A DNA stretch of 64,000 nucleotides from Tritrichomonas musculus (lineage: Eukaryota; Parabasalia; Tritrichomonadida; Tritrichomonadidae), in contig JAPFFF010000022.1 of assembly GCA_039105265.1 (NCBI GenBank), positions 558,001 through 622,000 on the forward strand, read 5' to 3'. This document shows, piece by piece, positions 36,059 to 48,973 of the stretch. The position numbers and the translations under genes were made by a program. Numbering within the stretch: position 1 is the stretch's first letter; the number at the start of each line of letters is the position of its first letter. The notes beneath the pieces are model-generated. The model was not told the DNA's origin and searched no databases. It saw only the letters and a program-made list of their open reading frames with translations.

Positions 36059-39000
36059 TCACAGTAATGAATGTATTTCATTCTTAGTGTTATCTTCAAG
36101 TAAGATACCATTTGATGTAAAGAATGTAGAATTAATCAATATGTAATTAGCTGTTGCATTTATTATGAAATTGCTGCTAGTATTTAATTGAAATTCATTA
36201 TTGTTTAACCAGATCTTAGTTGGTTCACATTGATATTCACTCGTAGGTGTATTATTAACATTGAATGATATATTGATTTTGATTTCTTTTACACTAGTGA
36301 CATTATCTTTGGTTTCATTATAATTCAAATAGAGTGTTCCCTCATATGCATCAAGTTGTTTTTCGAATTGATAACGAATTCTATTACTATTCGCTACGCT
36401 GAATGTGTACTTAATTAGTGTTAATTTATTCACTAACGCATCTAACCTAGCTTTTAATGATTCGTTCTCTCGCTGTAAATTTGATATCTGACTGTTCATT
36501 GTCACGATTTTAGCGACATGATCACCTGCGAGCCTCGCTAGATCTTGATGAGATTTACTATAAGTATTTAATTTTGTCTTCAGTTCATCATTTTCACTTT
36601 TCAATGCTATTTGATCTTCTTCACCAAATTCGGCTAGAGAAACTTGAACTGGATATGTTCCGACATAATTATAAAGTACGCCTGTTGCTTCTTCCCAATA
36701 AAACAACCAACCATCTGTATCCATCACATGAGCTATTGTATTGTGTATATTTTCAGTTCTGTCTGTCCTGAATATAATATCAAAATCACGATCTAATATT
36801 GAGCCTGTTTTACCAACTAAGTGAGCTCCTTCTTGGAATGGAACAAATAAAGTATAATAGTAATCATCATTTAGACCTTCTGGTTCGTAAGGGCCGTTTG
36901 CTATTGGTAGAATAATTTTATTCCCAACTTTCAAATCATTTTTGCTTCGATATTTTGCATCCGCTTCCTCTTTTGTATACAGGTTATCCATATTAACCAT
37001 ATTATTTTTTAATTCATCTAATGCTTCATTTATTTCATCAACAGTTGGAAATTCATTTAATGTAGTAGCTAGAGCTGTATCATTCTTTTCTATCTGTTCA
37101 TGTAATGAGTCTATTTTGTTATGTAAAGCATCTATATCACAAGTATATGCTAAATCATTTGTGGTAAATTCCATTCTTCTTTTTGCTGTATTTTCTTTTA
37201 TCTGTATTCCACCAACCCTATGTTTATTTGGGTTTGATATATCAAATGTTTTGTCATTCATAGTGCAGCTAGGAAAATCAGTTGTTCCTTGGTAATTAAT
37301 TGTTCCACCAGTAATATTAATAGTAACTATATTCTCTTCATAATCAACATCATTGTATTCACTAACTTTTTGCACCAAAAATCGTGCTTTGATTGTTCCA
37401 TCTGTGATAACATCTTCAGCTTCCAAATGGACCTCGCCATTGACATATTTACCAACAACATCTATTATGTCATCTCGGACCAAATCTGTTGATGACACAC
37501 TCTTCTCTACAGTAGTCGCTAATGTTTTTATCATAGGTTTCATCGTATGACGGAATCTATTACACATATCCATTGTTGAAGTTAATGTCATAGCTACTTT
37601 GGATGGATCATCAAGTTCATCAGTAAAGTTTATTTCATTAACTGGTACATACTCCTTATCACACCATTCTATTATTGCATTTAATTTATCTTTGTCTGTT
37701 GTTGTTGCTGTTGATCTTAATAATGATCTCTGAATTGGAATAGAAATCATATCTCCAAAGAAAGGATCAGCACCAATATCTGGCAATTCGCCAGTTAGTT
37801 TACCAGCTATATCTTCTACAACATCAGCACCTACATCAGACACTTTAGTTACAGTATTGACTAACTCTCTACCTCCAGATTTAACAGCAGCTTCAACTCC
37901 TTTTTGAGCAAATGATAATGCTTTTCCAGCAACACCTATTCCTGTAGCACCTAATACACAACCAACAGCACCTAAAGCAATACCAACATTAGCTTTCATA
38001 TCTATCTTATCCACTTCTTTCTCTAAATACTTGGTCTTAGCTTGTTGTTCTGTCATTTGTGAACCAAGAGCATCTACCTTACTCTTTACTTCTTTAACAT
38101 CATACGATACTACATCAACATTATTAGTTACAAGATTAAGATCAGATCTCATAGTAGTAATGTTATCTGCTGTAATAATCTTAGAAGAAGTGATATTGAA
38201 GTCTGTGTATAATGTTGTAGCAGCATTAGGATTTGGTGATACTTCATAAAATTGTTGATTAATGATATAAGCAAAAGCATTTGTTGATGAATCCCAATTA
38301 ACTTCATCTATAGGATCTATATAGTCATGACGTAAATAGAGTACAATATCACGATTACTATACGCTTCACCACTAGCATTAGTTGGTTTGTATTTTGGTG
38401 TCATGTTCCATACATAATTCACTCTCTCTATAGTATCTAATGCTCCTTTTAGGTCTACATACCCTCTATTGTAAACATCTCCTTTACGATGTACTTCTAT
38501 ATCATCTACTTTAAGTTTAGATGTTGAATAGTTTTTATAATTACATCCCATAGAAATAAGGTCATAACCATCCATTTTAGCTCCATGAAGTACGCTACTA
38601 AATCCAATGACAAGCTCATAATCTGACCCTTTAACTACACTACCATCATGAAATTGGATCATTGTCTCATATTTACCATTTTTTGAACATTGATTCATTA
38701 ACGAATATGCTAAACCATTATTGTCTTCAGGAATTGCTCTACTATTTAATGTATCACGTTTAACAGCTACCATACATCCAGTAGCTCCGTATCCATCTTT
38801 CTCTGGATCTCGTGTTTTACATTTTGCTATGATTTTACTCTGAAATCTACCTTGCATACAATCACCAATCCAATTAGAACCATTCCATGTTAAAGCCCAT
38901 TTATTTCCAAAGCAATATTCAGTAAATTTAAATGTAAGATTATTAGGGATTTCATATGTATCTGGTATTTTATAAACCATTCTATAACATTCACATTCAT

Positions 39001-39106
39001 ATTCTAATTCATTATCCATATACTTTACATGAGCATCATAATCAATAACAGTTGGACGATAAAAGTAATAGGACTTTTTCAGAATTTGGAAAATGAACTT
39101 CATCAA
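36059..39106 (-). pseudogene. Fibre-like protein gene of element C
   Basis: About 1,015 residues are open. They match the C-terminal two thirds of the element B fibre: beta-rich start, coiled coil followed by a Gly-rich hydrophobic stretch (GIALGAVGCVLGATGIGVAG, about 374-393), one module with LVRDD and DVVGKYVNGEVHLEAEDV (about 542-670; B has two related ones), the fibre repeat YTKEEADAKYRSKNDL (about 715-732), and a C-terminal heptad coil (about 835-900). The tryptophan repeats of the B protein are not seen. Coding-like sequence of the same gene extends a little upstream, and the gene as a whole looks broken. The stop lies about 180 bp inside the element end, the same position as in B. Confidence 0.75.
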
Positions 39107-39251
39107 TTGTTGTTTGACCTGTTAAATGAAGATTGTGTGTTCCGCCTGTTCCACCTCCAGAACCAGAAACTAATTTTTTAATATCTGCAGCTGAATATAT
39201 CCCAGTCATTTTTGTTTTCATTTCAAAAAAATATTTTTATCCCATATACTC

Positions 39252-39413
39252 TCAATAAATTAATTTCAAGAATAAAACAAAATCATCTGGAATCACAGTT
39301 TTTGTTCCATCTCCTTTTCCATCTGTGAACCAAACTTCAAAACCTTGTTTTCGATTACTATTTACTTTATATTTTCGATTATCATCTGGGACTTGTAAAT
39401 TTGCATAATAAAC
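39252..39413 (-). pseudogene. C-terminal fragment of an unknown element C gene
   Basis: A minus-strand frame, open from the element's edge to a stop at 39252, encodes about 53 residues including NRKQGFEVWFTDGKGDGT and ending FLKLIY. Its beginning is absent because element C stops at 39413. Unrecognised. It lies just upstream of the fibre gene. Confidence 0.5.
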
Positions 39414-39423
39414 TAATCATGCG
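39414..39423 (+). repeat. End of a TAATCATGCG-type transposon
   Basis: TAATCATGCG is exactly the 10-bp terminal repeat of the transposon at 60516-62252. It is again followed by CCCAA/TTGGG motifs and again begins inside Polinton coding sequence. The matching right end was not found, so the size of this copy is unknown. Confidence 0.6.
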
Positions 39424-40091
39424 GAAAATTCCCAAAAATGTTTGGGTATATCAAATCCCATTCCCACCCATTGCTCACTAATTGAAAAAGTGGAATAAAT
39501 TTTTATACATTTATTTTTACTTTTATATTTTATAAATAATATATATAATTTATTTAAACATTATTTTAAACTTAATATTTAAAATGTATATATTATATAC
39601 TTGTATAATTATATTTTATTTTATTTTATCTCAGAAAAAGTTTTAAATAATTTCAACTTTTTGAAAATATATTTTATTGAAATTATTAATTTTAAAAAAA
39701 ACATTTAATATATGATAAGATAGATAACTTTTAAAACATAATATTTTTATTGTGTAAAAATTAAATTTAATAAATTATTGTGTTATAATATTACATATAT
39801 ATAGTAAATATTTGAAAGATATTTATGCAAAAAATCTTGGGAGAACATGTATTCAATTCTTGGGAAAATAACCGATTTTTCCCAAGGACAATTTTCTATT
39901 AAACCTCCAAGGAATTGGCCTTTTTGGGAATCCCAAATTTCCCAAAAATTGAAAGCCCAGCTCTCCCAAGAAAAATTTCATAAATATCGCGAAATAATGT
40001 AGAGAAATAAATTTAAATTGTAATTATTTTGTTGTAAAAAAATAATTTAAGTTAAAATTATATAATAATTTATTTTTTTTTTTAGAAACTA

Positions 40092-41388
40092 GTACCCTCA
40101 AGTGACCTTTATTTCGTCAGACAAAATTTTATACTCTCAATTTCTCTCAATTTATTCAAAAAAATAAAAAATAATGAAAATAAAACTTCAAAATTCAGAT
40201 AAAAGTCCTTGAATATGAGATATTTTTAAAATTCCTTTGGTAGATTTGTTTATTTCATCTTATCTTTACTTATGGTGCAGTTTATTTCTATTTTTTAAAT
40301 TTTCTCTCAATATATAATTTCGAATATCTTTACAAGTTAACATTTTTTCTTAGATTATTTATGTATTTTGAGGTTTTATCGGATTTGAAATTGATTGGAA
40401 TCAGAAAAATTAGTGGTTCCCCATCAAAATATGTTTTAAATAATCATAAAAAATGAAATATCTTGATAATTAAATAGCGTTAAAGAATTTCCTTTGGTCA
40501 AGTTTTTTATTTTTATGTAATAATAAATATATATCATTTTGAAAAGTGGTGGCAATTTATACGTTATAGCATATAAGGATTAAAAACAAAGTCATTAAAT
40601 CTTAAAGAATGAAAGAAAAAAATAATGCATCTCATATAATAAATGTTTTTTATTCATAAATTACTGTTTTATTCCAAATTAAAAAGAAATGATAAGAATT
40701 TAATTGAAAAAAAAGTAAACATGGCAACATTATTAAGTCTAAAAAAGCAAATTTATGACAGAAACAAATAATAAAACAAGATTTAAACATTAAAATATTA
40801 AAAAAAATGGTTTAGTTAAATTGAATATTTCAGAAATATTTAAAAAAATAACATTAAGCGCGAGTTAAAGTTCTTTAATGAGGTTTTTATATTAATATTG
40901 TTACTGATATATTGAAATTTACGATCTATTTGAAAGATCAAAAAAAAAAAAGAGTAGAAAAACATGAAAAAACATGAAAATATTGATGAATGCGCTTTGT
41001 GTTTTGTAGAGGATTAATTGGGTTGGATCATTGCTTGCTATAATCAAGGAATATCTAGAAAATTGAAACTCTTTCGAATAGTCGTAGTGATATGACTATT
41101 CGAGTTTATTTCAAAAATTGTGTAAAACCGCTGAAAAAAACAATAAAAATTTGAAATAAGGTATTCCTTTTTCTAAAATTTGATTTAATATAAAGATATA
41201 TTTAGATTTAACGTGAAAAGAAAATTTTATTTTTTTTAAGCTTTGAAAATCCATTGAGATTGAATATCTTATTTAATTTTATCAGAATTTATTTTGAATA
41301 TATTTCAGAATGCATTGAAATTTAAGTAACATAAATGGAAGCATACTTTCAAAAAGTCCAGACGAAATAAAGGTCCTCTCAGGGTACG
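40092..41388. repeat. Inverted repeat pair about 1.3 kb apart
   Basis: 40092-40123 and 41356-41388 are inverted copies sharing GTACCCT and ACCTTTATTTCGTC. Similarity is about 80 percent over 31 bp. They may be the ends of an old non-autonomous transposon; no coding capacity lies between. Confidence 0.5.
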
Positions 41389-41689
41389 AATTTTTTAAAA
41401 ATTGGTAATATTTTAATTTTTGAGATGGGAAATCTATCCCAAATTCAAAAAGTAGGCTCTCCCAACTCAAAAAATAAACATTTTATTTGAAATCTTTGAA
41501 TAATATAATTCAATTTTTTTATTCACCTCATCTCTCTAAAAGCTCAGTATATTTTGCTCATAACTCATCAAACAGTTTTTCAAGGACAAATTTTCTTGAA
41601 GTAATTTATTGTTTAGCAAAATATTATTCATTTAATTCATAAAAAATTCACTGTTTTTATAATAATTTTTTTTTGGTCAATCTTCAGTT

Positions 41690-42150
41690 TAACCTATCTT
41701 CAGCCAAATTACACTAATATTCGCTCTAATTAAGCCGATATTTGCTCTAATTATACCAATTTTCAGCTAAACTACGCCATCTTCGCTCTAACCAAATCAA
41801 TCTTCAGATAAATTATACCAAACTTTATTTTATCTACACCAATCTACCCTCTAACTATATCAATATTCAGACAAATTATGACAATATTCGTTTTAACTAC
41901 ACCGTCTCTCATTTAAACTAACTTTCAGTCAAATTACGCAATTTTTCTATTTAACTGCACAAATCTTGATTATAACTACACCAATATTCAATTCAACTAT
42001 ACTACAATCTTCAACTCAGCTACACAAATCTTCTCTCTAACTACATCGACTTTCTTCTATAATATACCAATATTCACTCTAAATACACCAAATTTTTTAC
42101 TTTAACTGCACCAATATTCAGATAAAATGGTTTAATCTTCACTCCAACTA
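41690..42150 (+). repeat. Degenerate short tandem repeats
   Basis: Units of about 25-27 bp on the theme AACTACACCAATCTTCA / TTCAGATAAATTAC recur more than fifteen times with strong divergence. An array of similar style, on another theme, sits in the transposon at 60516-62252. Confidence 0.7.
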
Positions 42151-42988
42151 CGCCACAAGCAGAAGCTAATTGAATAATCATATTTCATTTAATAATCTAT
42201 ATTATTAAATGATTTTTACATTTTATTTAATGCTAGCTTATTTTTATACAAAATAAAAAGTTTCTGTTCTTGTTAAATAATTAAAATTTCCAATGAACTA
42301 TTGAATAATTTATTCATTATCAAGATTCAAAATATAATAAAATAACTATTTTTATTAGTTAAATATTATCTTGTCATAATTTCATATAAATGCAACATAA
42401 ATTTGAAAATATTTGATAGCGAATTCGAAGCACAGATCCGCAAATCTATTAAAAATGGTTTAATTATCTATTTTGAAGTAAAAAAGCAAACGCTATAATT
42501 TCAATGAGAATAACTTTCTAGATCAAAGATTGAATATTTTAAAAATTTAATTTTTAATAATTTAATCTTTTTAAACATGTTTTTAATTATTGAATTAATT
42601 TATTTATATTTATAAAATTCTACTATTTAGAGAACTTCGAGTATAAACACTCTTTTTACTTAAATTAAAAAAAAAAAACCTTTGATAAATATCGAACATA
42701 AATCCTTTAATAAAATTTTTTATATTCATTTTAACAAATGGGATCCGAAATCGGCGGTTATTGAAAATCGAATTATTCAATATAACTAATATTTATAAGA
42801 ATATTATTTAATATTTAATAATATTTATTTGCTAAAAAAGAAATCGAATGTAGGGGTTTTGAGATATAAAAATCTTAAGAAAAAGTTTCTCATTTGAAAG
42901 TTTATTTGGTTGCATCAATTCAAATCATCTTCGCAAATTGAGAGGCTTTCTGCGAAAATACATTTATCTTTTTTAATTTTTTAAAAAA

Positions 42989-43416
42989 AGTAGTATACGT
43001 TTGCGGTGATTTCAGACCTCCGGTCTTCAATCCCCTCAAACACCCCTAATTTTGGCACTTTTTTGTCTCCAACACCCCTAATTTTGGCACTTTTTTGACC
43101 TCCAGAGCATTTTGCATTCACCTTTTTGTGTCAATAAATTGCCTAAATTAAGGTCTTTCAATGGATGGAAAGTGGTGAAATGAACATAATTTTGATAAAA
43201 TTTTTGTATGACATGTGATATGAAAAAAGTATAAACAAAATTTTTGTATACAATTTATGATTTTTAAAAATATTGACTTGCAATGCAAGACCCAGCAAAG
43301 CTGTGAAATCAACTTTTTTGAAACTTTTTCTGAAACAAATAATTTTTTGAAATTTTCACATTTATGATAGGTGGTATAAATTTTTATATTTTTTAATTTT
43401 TATTTTCATTGCAAAA
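42989..43416 (+). repeat. Left end region of element D
   Basis: Starts AGTAGTATACG as in element B. The 28-base sequence containing ACACCCCTAATTTTGGCAC is present twice (43039 and 43070, 32 bp apart). The rest, up to the polymerase start, is noncoding and T/A-rich. Confidence 0.65.
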
Positions 43417-46400
43417 ATGAGACTCTCCGAAGCTACTCCCGAAAAATTGCAAGAACTGTTTGAATTGATAATAAACGAGAAACTACAACACGAATTTTCA
43501 TACTATTGGAACTCACAAGAAGAATTCTATTATGACATCCGAGAATGTGCCAGACAAGAAGGGTACGATGGAGATATGGACAATTATGACGCGATGTACT
43601 GGTATTTTAAAGGCAAGAACAATACCCCCGCGCAACAACCTAAACAACAAGAAGAACAAAAACAAGAACAACCCAAACAAGCTGAACAACCAATCAAAAC
43701 AGACAACAATTCCCAGCAACAAATCGTCGACGAAATAATGGAAAAATTAGAATACTCCCCAAGAAGATGGCAAATCGACTTTGAGAGATTAGATAAGGAC
43801 GGCAAACTCTTATTGCTTCCCAAATTGAAGGAATTTTTTGAAGAATATATAGATTCTTTGCCCATTATCGCCAAATACAAACTCGCCTTCAAAATCAAAA
43901 ATCAATGGCATTCTTATCAATTGACGCCCGAAATATACAACAAATTAATGGATAATCTAACAGAAAAACACTTCATCTTCGATATAGAGAATGTTGTACC
44001 AGAATATTTTTATGAGAATGGAGCCGAAAAAATACCTGAATGGAGCCTCTTTGAAGCAGTTCGCTTTAGTGAATTTCAGAATATTAAGGCAAAAAATGAC
44101 GTTGGAGGAAGTTTCTTTCAATATTTGGTACGTGAAAACTGCCCATCAAATGTCTCAAAATATCTCGAAAAATTACAGATTTTCACATCTCTCGTAGACA
44201 AAAAAGGCAAACAGAGAAAGGAATTGGACGATTGCTGCTTCATCTATGCGCTTCAACAAACAGGATGCTATAACGATGATATACTAAACAAAATGCGCCT
44301 AAGAATTAATTCAAGATATCTCTCCCAAAAAGCATTAAACGAACTATGTACTGAGTTCAATATTCATGTCAAATTATCATTTATCAACGAAGAGGCCAAA
44401 GGAAAAAATAAGAAACGTTCTGTCAGGTCCAAAAAGAATGAAACAAATAAACATTATTTAGGTATAGAAAATGCTGAACCAAATAGAACTCATACAATGA
44501 ACGTATTCAATAAGCACTATTTCCTTGAGGAGAAAACACCTTTCAGCACATACTATATCAATTCGCTTTGCAAACTTGGCTCCGCCAACCACCTCAATCA
44601 ATGCACAGAAGATAAATGCAATAAAGAGTACGATGTTGACCACTGGCGCCCCGCGAGATGCTTCATGACATCATCAGACCTCGTTCGAACTCTCATGAAA
44701 AACAACTTCTTCGTCCCAATCACATTCGGTCAATATAAGGTACTCAATACAATTTTCCACAAAGAAGTAATTGACGATATTGACCTTATAGACCTCGAAT
44801 ATAACGAAGAACAATGCACGAAACTAATAAAATTTGACAAAAAGAAACTCTCAGAAAATGACAACAAAACATATTGGTATGCCGATTTTGAAGCAGATAC
44901 ATCAACAAAAATTCATAAACCTTTCCTCTGTGTCTTACAGAATAGAACCGGCCGAATCAATAAAATTTTCCGAGGAGAAGACTGTAATAAACAATTACTC
45001 GATTATTTACCCGATGATGCAGTCGTTTATTTCCACAATTTAGCGTATGATATTAGAATGATGGCCTCTTTCGGACTCGCCAAATCCATCATCAAAGGCA
45101 CAAAAACAATGAAGGCTGATATAAAATATAACAACAAAACAATTCATCTCAAAGACTCTTTACCAATTCTTTCCTGCAAATTATCTCAATTACCCTCAAT
45201 GTTTGACATTCCTGACATACAAAAAGAGATATTTCCATACAAATATTATACTCTTGATCGCCTCCAAACTAACTGTGGCACAATTAACGAAGCAGGAGAA
45301 AATGAGGACAAAATATGGACCGATGAAGACTACAATTTATTCAACTCCAATATCGATAAAATATCTGGCTGCCGAATAGACGAAAATCATTTTGACATGT
45401 GGAAATATGCAGAATTTTACTGCCAACAAGACGTTAATATCCTCAGAATCGGATTCAATAAACTGCGTGAAGGATTCATCAAAGACTTCAAAGTCGACCC
45501 ATTTAATTTCATCAGCATATCGTCTCTCGCAAACGAAGTCTTCAATCAAAGAGTCTATTATCCCAACCAAAATCTCTATAAATTAGGTGGTCATGTGAGA
45601 TATTTTTGCTCAAAGGCGATATATGGAGGTAGATGCATGACGGCATATAACAAGAAATGGCATATCAAAAAGAACCTTTGCGATTTTGATGCAGTATCAT
45701 TATATCCTTCCGCAATGAATAGATTATACACAGTTGAAGGATGTCCAAAGGTAATACAACAAGACCAACTCAACTATAATTTCCTCTCCCAACAGTCCGC
45801 ATATATCGTTGAAATCGAAATAACAAAAATCAACAAACATTATGCATTTCCGTTAATCGTTCAAAAAATTGACGGCCTAAACAGAAATAACGACATTCTC
45901 CAACCAAATCAAACCATTAAAATGGTTGTCGACAATATTACTTTGGAGGACTTTATTGAGTTTCAGCAAATAGAATTCAATATACTGAGAGGATATTATT
46001 GGGACGGAAAGAAAGATTATCGCATTCAAGATTGTATCAGAGAAATATTCAATAAACGACTCGAATATAAGAAACAGAATAATCCGCTCCAAAATCTCTA
46101 CAAACTCATCATGAATTCCTGCTACGGCAAAACAATAGAGAGGCCAGTAGATAAAGACTATAAATATCTTCACGAAGGAGATGAACTCGACAAATATTGG
46201 GCAAAAAACTATAACAAAATAGTCGAAGATATTCAGTTAAACAACTCTGACATCCATGCAATAAAGACCCTCAAACAAATAGATAATCACTTCAATTTCT
46301 CTTTTTTATGGCATCCAAGTTTTGTCAATGTCCAAGAGAATAATGAATGAGGTGATGTGTCTTGCTTTCGATACAGGATGCCATATTTATTACCAAGATA

Positions 46401-46879
46401 CAGACTCATTTATGATAGAATCTGCCGACTTAAAACGTCTACAAAAAGAATTCAACAATAAATATAACCGCGAACTTATCGGGAAAAATTTAGGACAATT
46501 TCACTGTGATTTCCCTTCGATAAATGGTCATGATGAGATGCCAGAATCTATTGAAGCATTCTTCTTGATGAAGAAAATGTACGTCCATATGATTACAGAT
46601 TCTACTGGAGAGATTGATTATGTAATAAGAGGCAAGGGACTAACTCAGAATTCTATCAAATATAAATTCAATGAAGAGTTTCAAGGAGATGTAATGAAGC
46701 TTTATGAAACACTCTTCAACGGAAATTCCATCACATTCGACCTAACAAAAGGACAACCTTGTTTCGAAATGAACAAAAATATGACTGTATCGACAAGAAA
46801 AAAATTCGAGAGATGTATCAAAACAGACTATGCTGAAGGAGATATTACCCAATATTTTACCAGTCAATTTTCCACCTAG
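43417..46879 (+). pseudogene. Protein-primed family B DNA polymerase gene of element D, broken
   Basis: Encodes a polymerase of more than 1,100 residues. A glutamine-rich low-complexity part lies at about 68-110. The Cys...His module has DDCCFIYA (about 271) and NKHYF further on. Exonuclease: YADFEAD (about 488), YFHNLAYD (about 538), FYCQQDV (about 667). Polymerase: DFDAVSLYPSAM (about 754), KLIMNSCYGKT (about 895) and YYQDTDS near the end. The gene looks broken about once. It is related to the A/B polymerases but clearly more distant, and its codons are C-richer. Its end overlaps the end of the convergent integrase gene by about 20 bp. Confidence 0.85.
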
Positions 46880-48695
46880 GCATCATTTGTCTGTCATTTT
46901 TTTGTCCCTCTACTTCATACAAACCATTCTTGAACCCAACAACTCTATACTTTCCTGGCTGTACATTGGACCTTCTCTTCATCATTCCATCCTTTTCGTT
47001 ATACAATTTTACCGACATTCCTTTTGGCAAATAGAATCCTTTACTCGTCATTATGTCATAGTTCTCTTTACAGATATTCATCTCAATCAACGATTCCAGT
47101 TCTTTATCTTCATGAACCATCCTCGGAGACACACTTTTCCTGGCATATTTTGAGAGTGTTTTATGAGGAGCGTTATTATATTGCCTCACTAATTCTTCCA
47201 TTATCGATGGAGTAATTATCCCAATTCCCATATTGTAAGCCATATCTCTCAGTGTTCTGATGACTCTATCTATCAGTCCCAAAGAACTGTGCATCGGGTC
47301 TGTTTTTACCTGTTTTTGCTCCTTTTTCATGAAGTCTGGATAGTTTCCCATTCTCATTCTTGGTGCAGTTTTCCATTCTATTCCATGTGTCCTATAATAG
47401 TTTTGTGCCTTTCTTGAGTTAAAAGAACCCTCTCCATCAAATGTCAAGCTCTTTATTACAACACCTGATTGCAGCAATTTATCGAGGGTTTTCAAGTAAG
47501 TATCTGCTGATTTATCATATTTCGCGAATCTCTGATGCTTTTCTTCCTCTTTCTCTTCTCCAAACAATATCTGATTTACCAACGCAACATACAAATATCT
47601 TGTATTGACATTTATCATGACCAAATAACATAATTTATCAACAAACATCAAATCAATAATATAGGAATTTCTTGATGAAACTTTATGGAGCTGATACATC
47701 TTCGCGTTCTTTTTCAGCGGAAAGTATGATGTGTTCTCGGCTATTTTGACCTGTCTATCGGGATACAAACTCTTCAAAGCTCTTATTTTACTCTCTGTTT
47801 TGAACCCAATAATATTTTGCTCCTGAGGAATTTCATAAGTTGAATATGTCGTTGGCTGGAAATAAAATTTATTGACGTATCTATTGTATCTCTCCTCTTC
47901 GGACAAACTACTCTCTCCCCAATTACTACTGACTCTATTGAATTCCTCTTTATCTAATAGTCTCTCATGATTATAAACAACAAATTTGTTCAATTTATCT
48001 GTGAATGTATCTCTAAAAATAGGTCTTTTAGGTCTTTGTCTCTTTTCCCATTCCTCAATAAATTCGTCATAAATTTGTTGTATATCATCATCTTGAATCA
48101 CAATTCTTGTATAAACTCTGGGCGTATCTTCAAAGAGATATATGTGATTATTCCCTCCATTTTGCTGAATAAAATCTCTGACAGCACCAAATTGTGGCTT
48201 GTTTTTGTTGGTCAATTTTTGTCTGAACAATTCTTCTTTGGCTCTTTCGCAAGCATCTTTATATCTGGATTCATTGACTCTTTTGATGCCTTCTTTTAGT
48301 TGTTCTATCCTTTCAAAAAGCAATCTATCGATTCTGTCTTGGTTGATTCTCAAGAAATTATTTACGTGTTGAATGTCTGTTCGAGTAAAAGCGTGGTTAT
48401 AAGTAAATTTTCTCCCATGATTGAAGCAATAAGAATCATCGTCTGTATAGTCCAAATAGTCGTCCAAAGAGTCTATTTTCTGATTTCCTAGCCAGTCCAT
48501 TATCCTCTCAGCTTTATAATTTACTTTTTGTTGAGGGTCAGAAAGGCATCTACAAAATATCCGTATTTTATTACTGGTAATCAGGACATCCTCATCATTG
48601 CCTCTCAACAAATCGTCTATCGGCAAGTTTGTTTCCGATATGATATGATTTATTATTTTATCCGAATTATTGTAAAGTAAATTACTTGTATTCAT
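46857..48695 (-). CDS. Polinton integrase of element D, long form
   Basis: 612 residues. The integrase core lies in the C-terminal half (about 345-535). Blocks seen are IDLMFVDKLCYLVMINVNTR, LTFDGEGSF, LGLIDRVIRTLRD and YNNAPHKTLSKYARKSVSPR. A basic SH3/chromo-like tail ends in PRWKIDW. The first 300 or so residues are charged and helical (for example ERAKEELFRQKL) and have no counterpart in the 358-residue integrase of element B, so this lineage carries an extra N-terminal region of unknown role. The gene starts 17 bp from the divergent gene at 48713. Confidence 0.85.
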   Translation of the reverse strand: MNTSNLLYNNSDKIINHIISETNLPIDDLLRGNDEDVLITSNKIRIFCRCLSDPQQKVNYKAERIMDWLGNQKIDSLDDYLDYTDDDSYCFNHGRKFTYNHAFTRTDIQHVNNFLRINQDRIDRLLFERIEQLKEGIKRVNESRYKDACERAKEELFRQKLTNKNKPQFGAVRDFIQQNGGNNHIYLFEDTPRVYTRIVIQDDDIQQIYDEFIEEWEKRQRPKRPIFRDTFTDKLNKFVVYNHERLLDKEEFNRVSSNWGESSLSEEERYNRYVNKFYFQPTTYSTYEIPQEQNIIGFKTESKIRALKSLYPDRQVKIAENTSYFPLKKNAKMYQLHKVSSRNSYIIDLMFVDKLCYLVMINVNTRYLYVALVNQILFGEEKEEEKHQRFAKYDKSADTYLKTLDKLLQSGVVIKSLTFDGEGSFNSRKAQNYYRTHGIEWKTAPRMRMGNYPDFMKKEQKQVKTDPMHSSLGLIDRVIRTLRDMAYNMGIGIITPSIMEELVRQYNNAPHKTLSKYARKSVSPRMVHEDKELESLIEMNICKENYDIMTSKGFYLPKGMSVKLYNEKDGMMKRRSNVQPGKYRVVGFKNGLYEVEGQKNDRQMMPRWKIDW

Positions 48696-48712
48696 TTTTT
48701 ATTTGGTAGAAA

Positions 48713-48952
48713 ATGTCTCAAGAACAGTCCGCTCTCCTCCATCTCAAAAACTGGCACGGTAGAAAAACTTTCGCCACTCCTACTCTGAAACAACTGAAAT
48801 CTCGTCTTCAATATTATCGAAGGATATTGAGCCAAACACCTCCCACGGACCCCAAAAAAATAGCAAAAAGAGAGAAGATTCAACGAAAATATGACAGAGA
48901 TATGAAGGTAAGAAATCTGTTAAATAGAGCTGTTAGCAATCTTTACTCCTGA
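48713..48952 (+). CDS. Small basic protein of element D
   Basis: 79 residues, rich in lysine and arginine (LKSRLQYYRRI, KKIAKREKIQRKYDRD) with predicted helices. Not recognised. DNA binding is plausible from its charge. It shares a 17-bp intergenic gap with the divergent integrase gene and is followed 21 bp later by the family L gene in the same direction. Confidence 0.6.
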   Translation: MSQEQSALLHLKNWHGRKTFATPTLKQLKSRLQYYRRILSQTPPTDPKKIAKREKIQRKYDRDMKVRNLLNRAVSNLYS

Positions 48953-48973
48953 AAATTTTTTGTTATTCAAATA

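Larger units (their letters stand above)
35839..39413. mobile_element. Polinton element C, remnant
   Basis: It starts with a Polinton-type end (35839-35880: AGTAGTATAGGCTGG, loop, CCAGCCTACTCT hairpin). It contains a fibre gene of the element B type and the tail of another gene, and stops at 39413 where a different transposon end begins. Only about 3.6 kb remains. Its coding regions look broken one or two times. The fibre shares blocks of near identity with that of B, so it is not very old. Confidence 0.8.
39424..42988. other. AT-rich noncoding region between elements C and D
   Basis: No gene recognised in about 3.6 kb of very AT-rich sequence. It contains CCCAA/TTGGG-rich hairpins (39830-39980), an inverted repeat pair (40092 and 41388) and degenerate tandem repeats (41690-42150). 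It is probably a pile of decayed non-autonomous transposons. Confidence 0.6.

Noticed and set aside
41472-41480. Possible right border of the transposon that begins at 39414
   Set aside because: AAATAAAC resembles the left flank TAATAAAC, but the preceding bases do not match the TAATCATGCG end.
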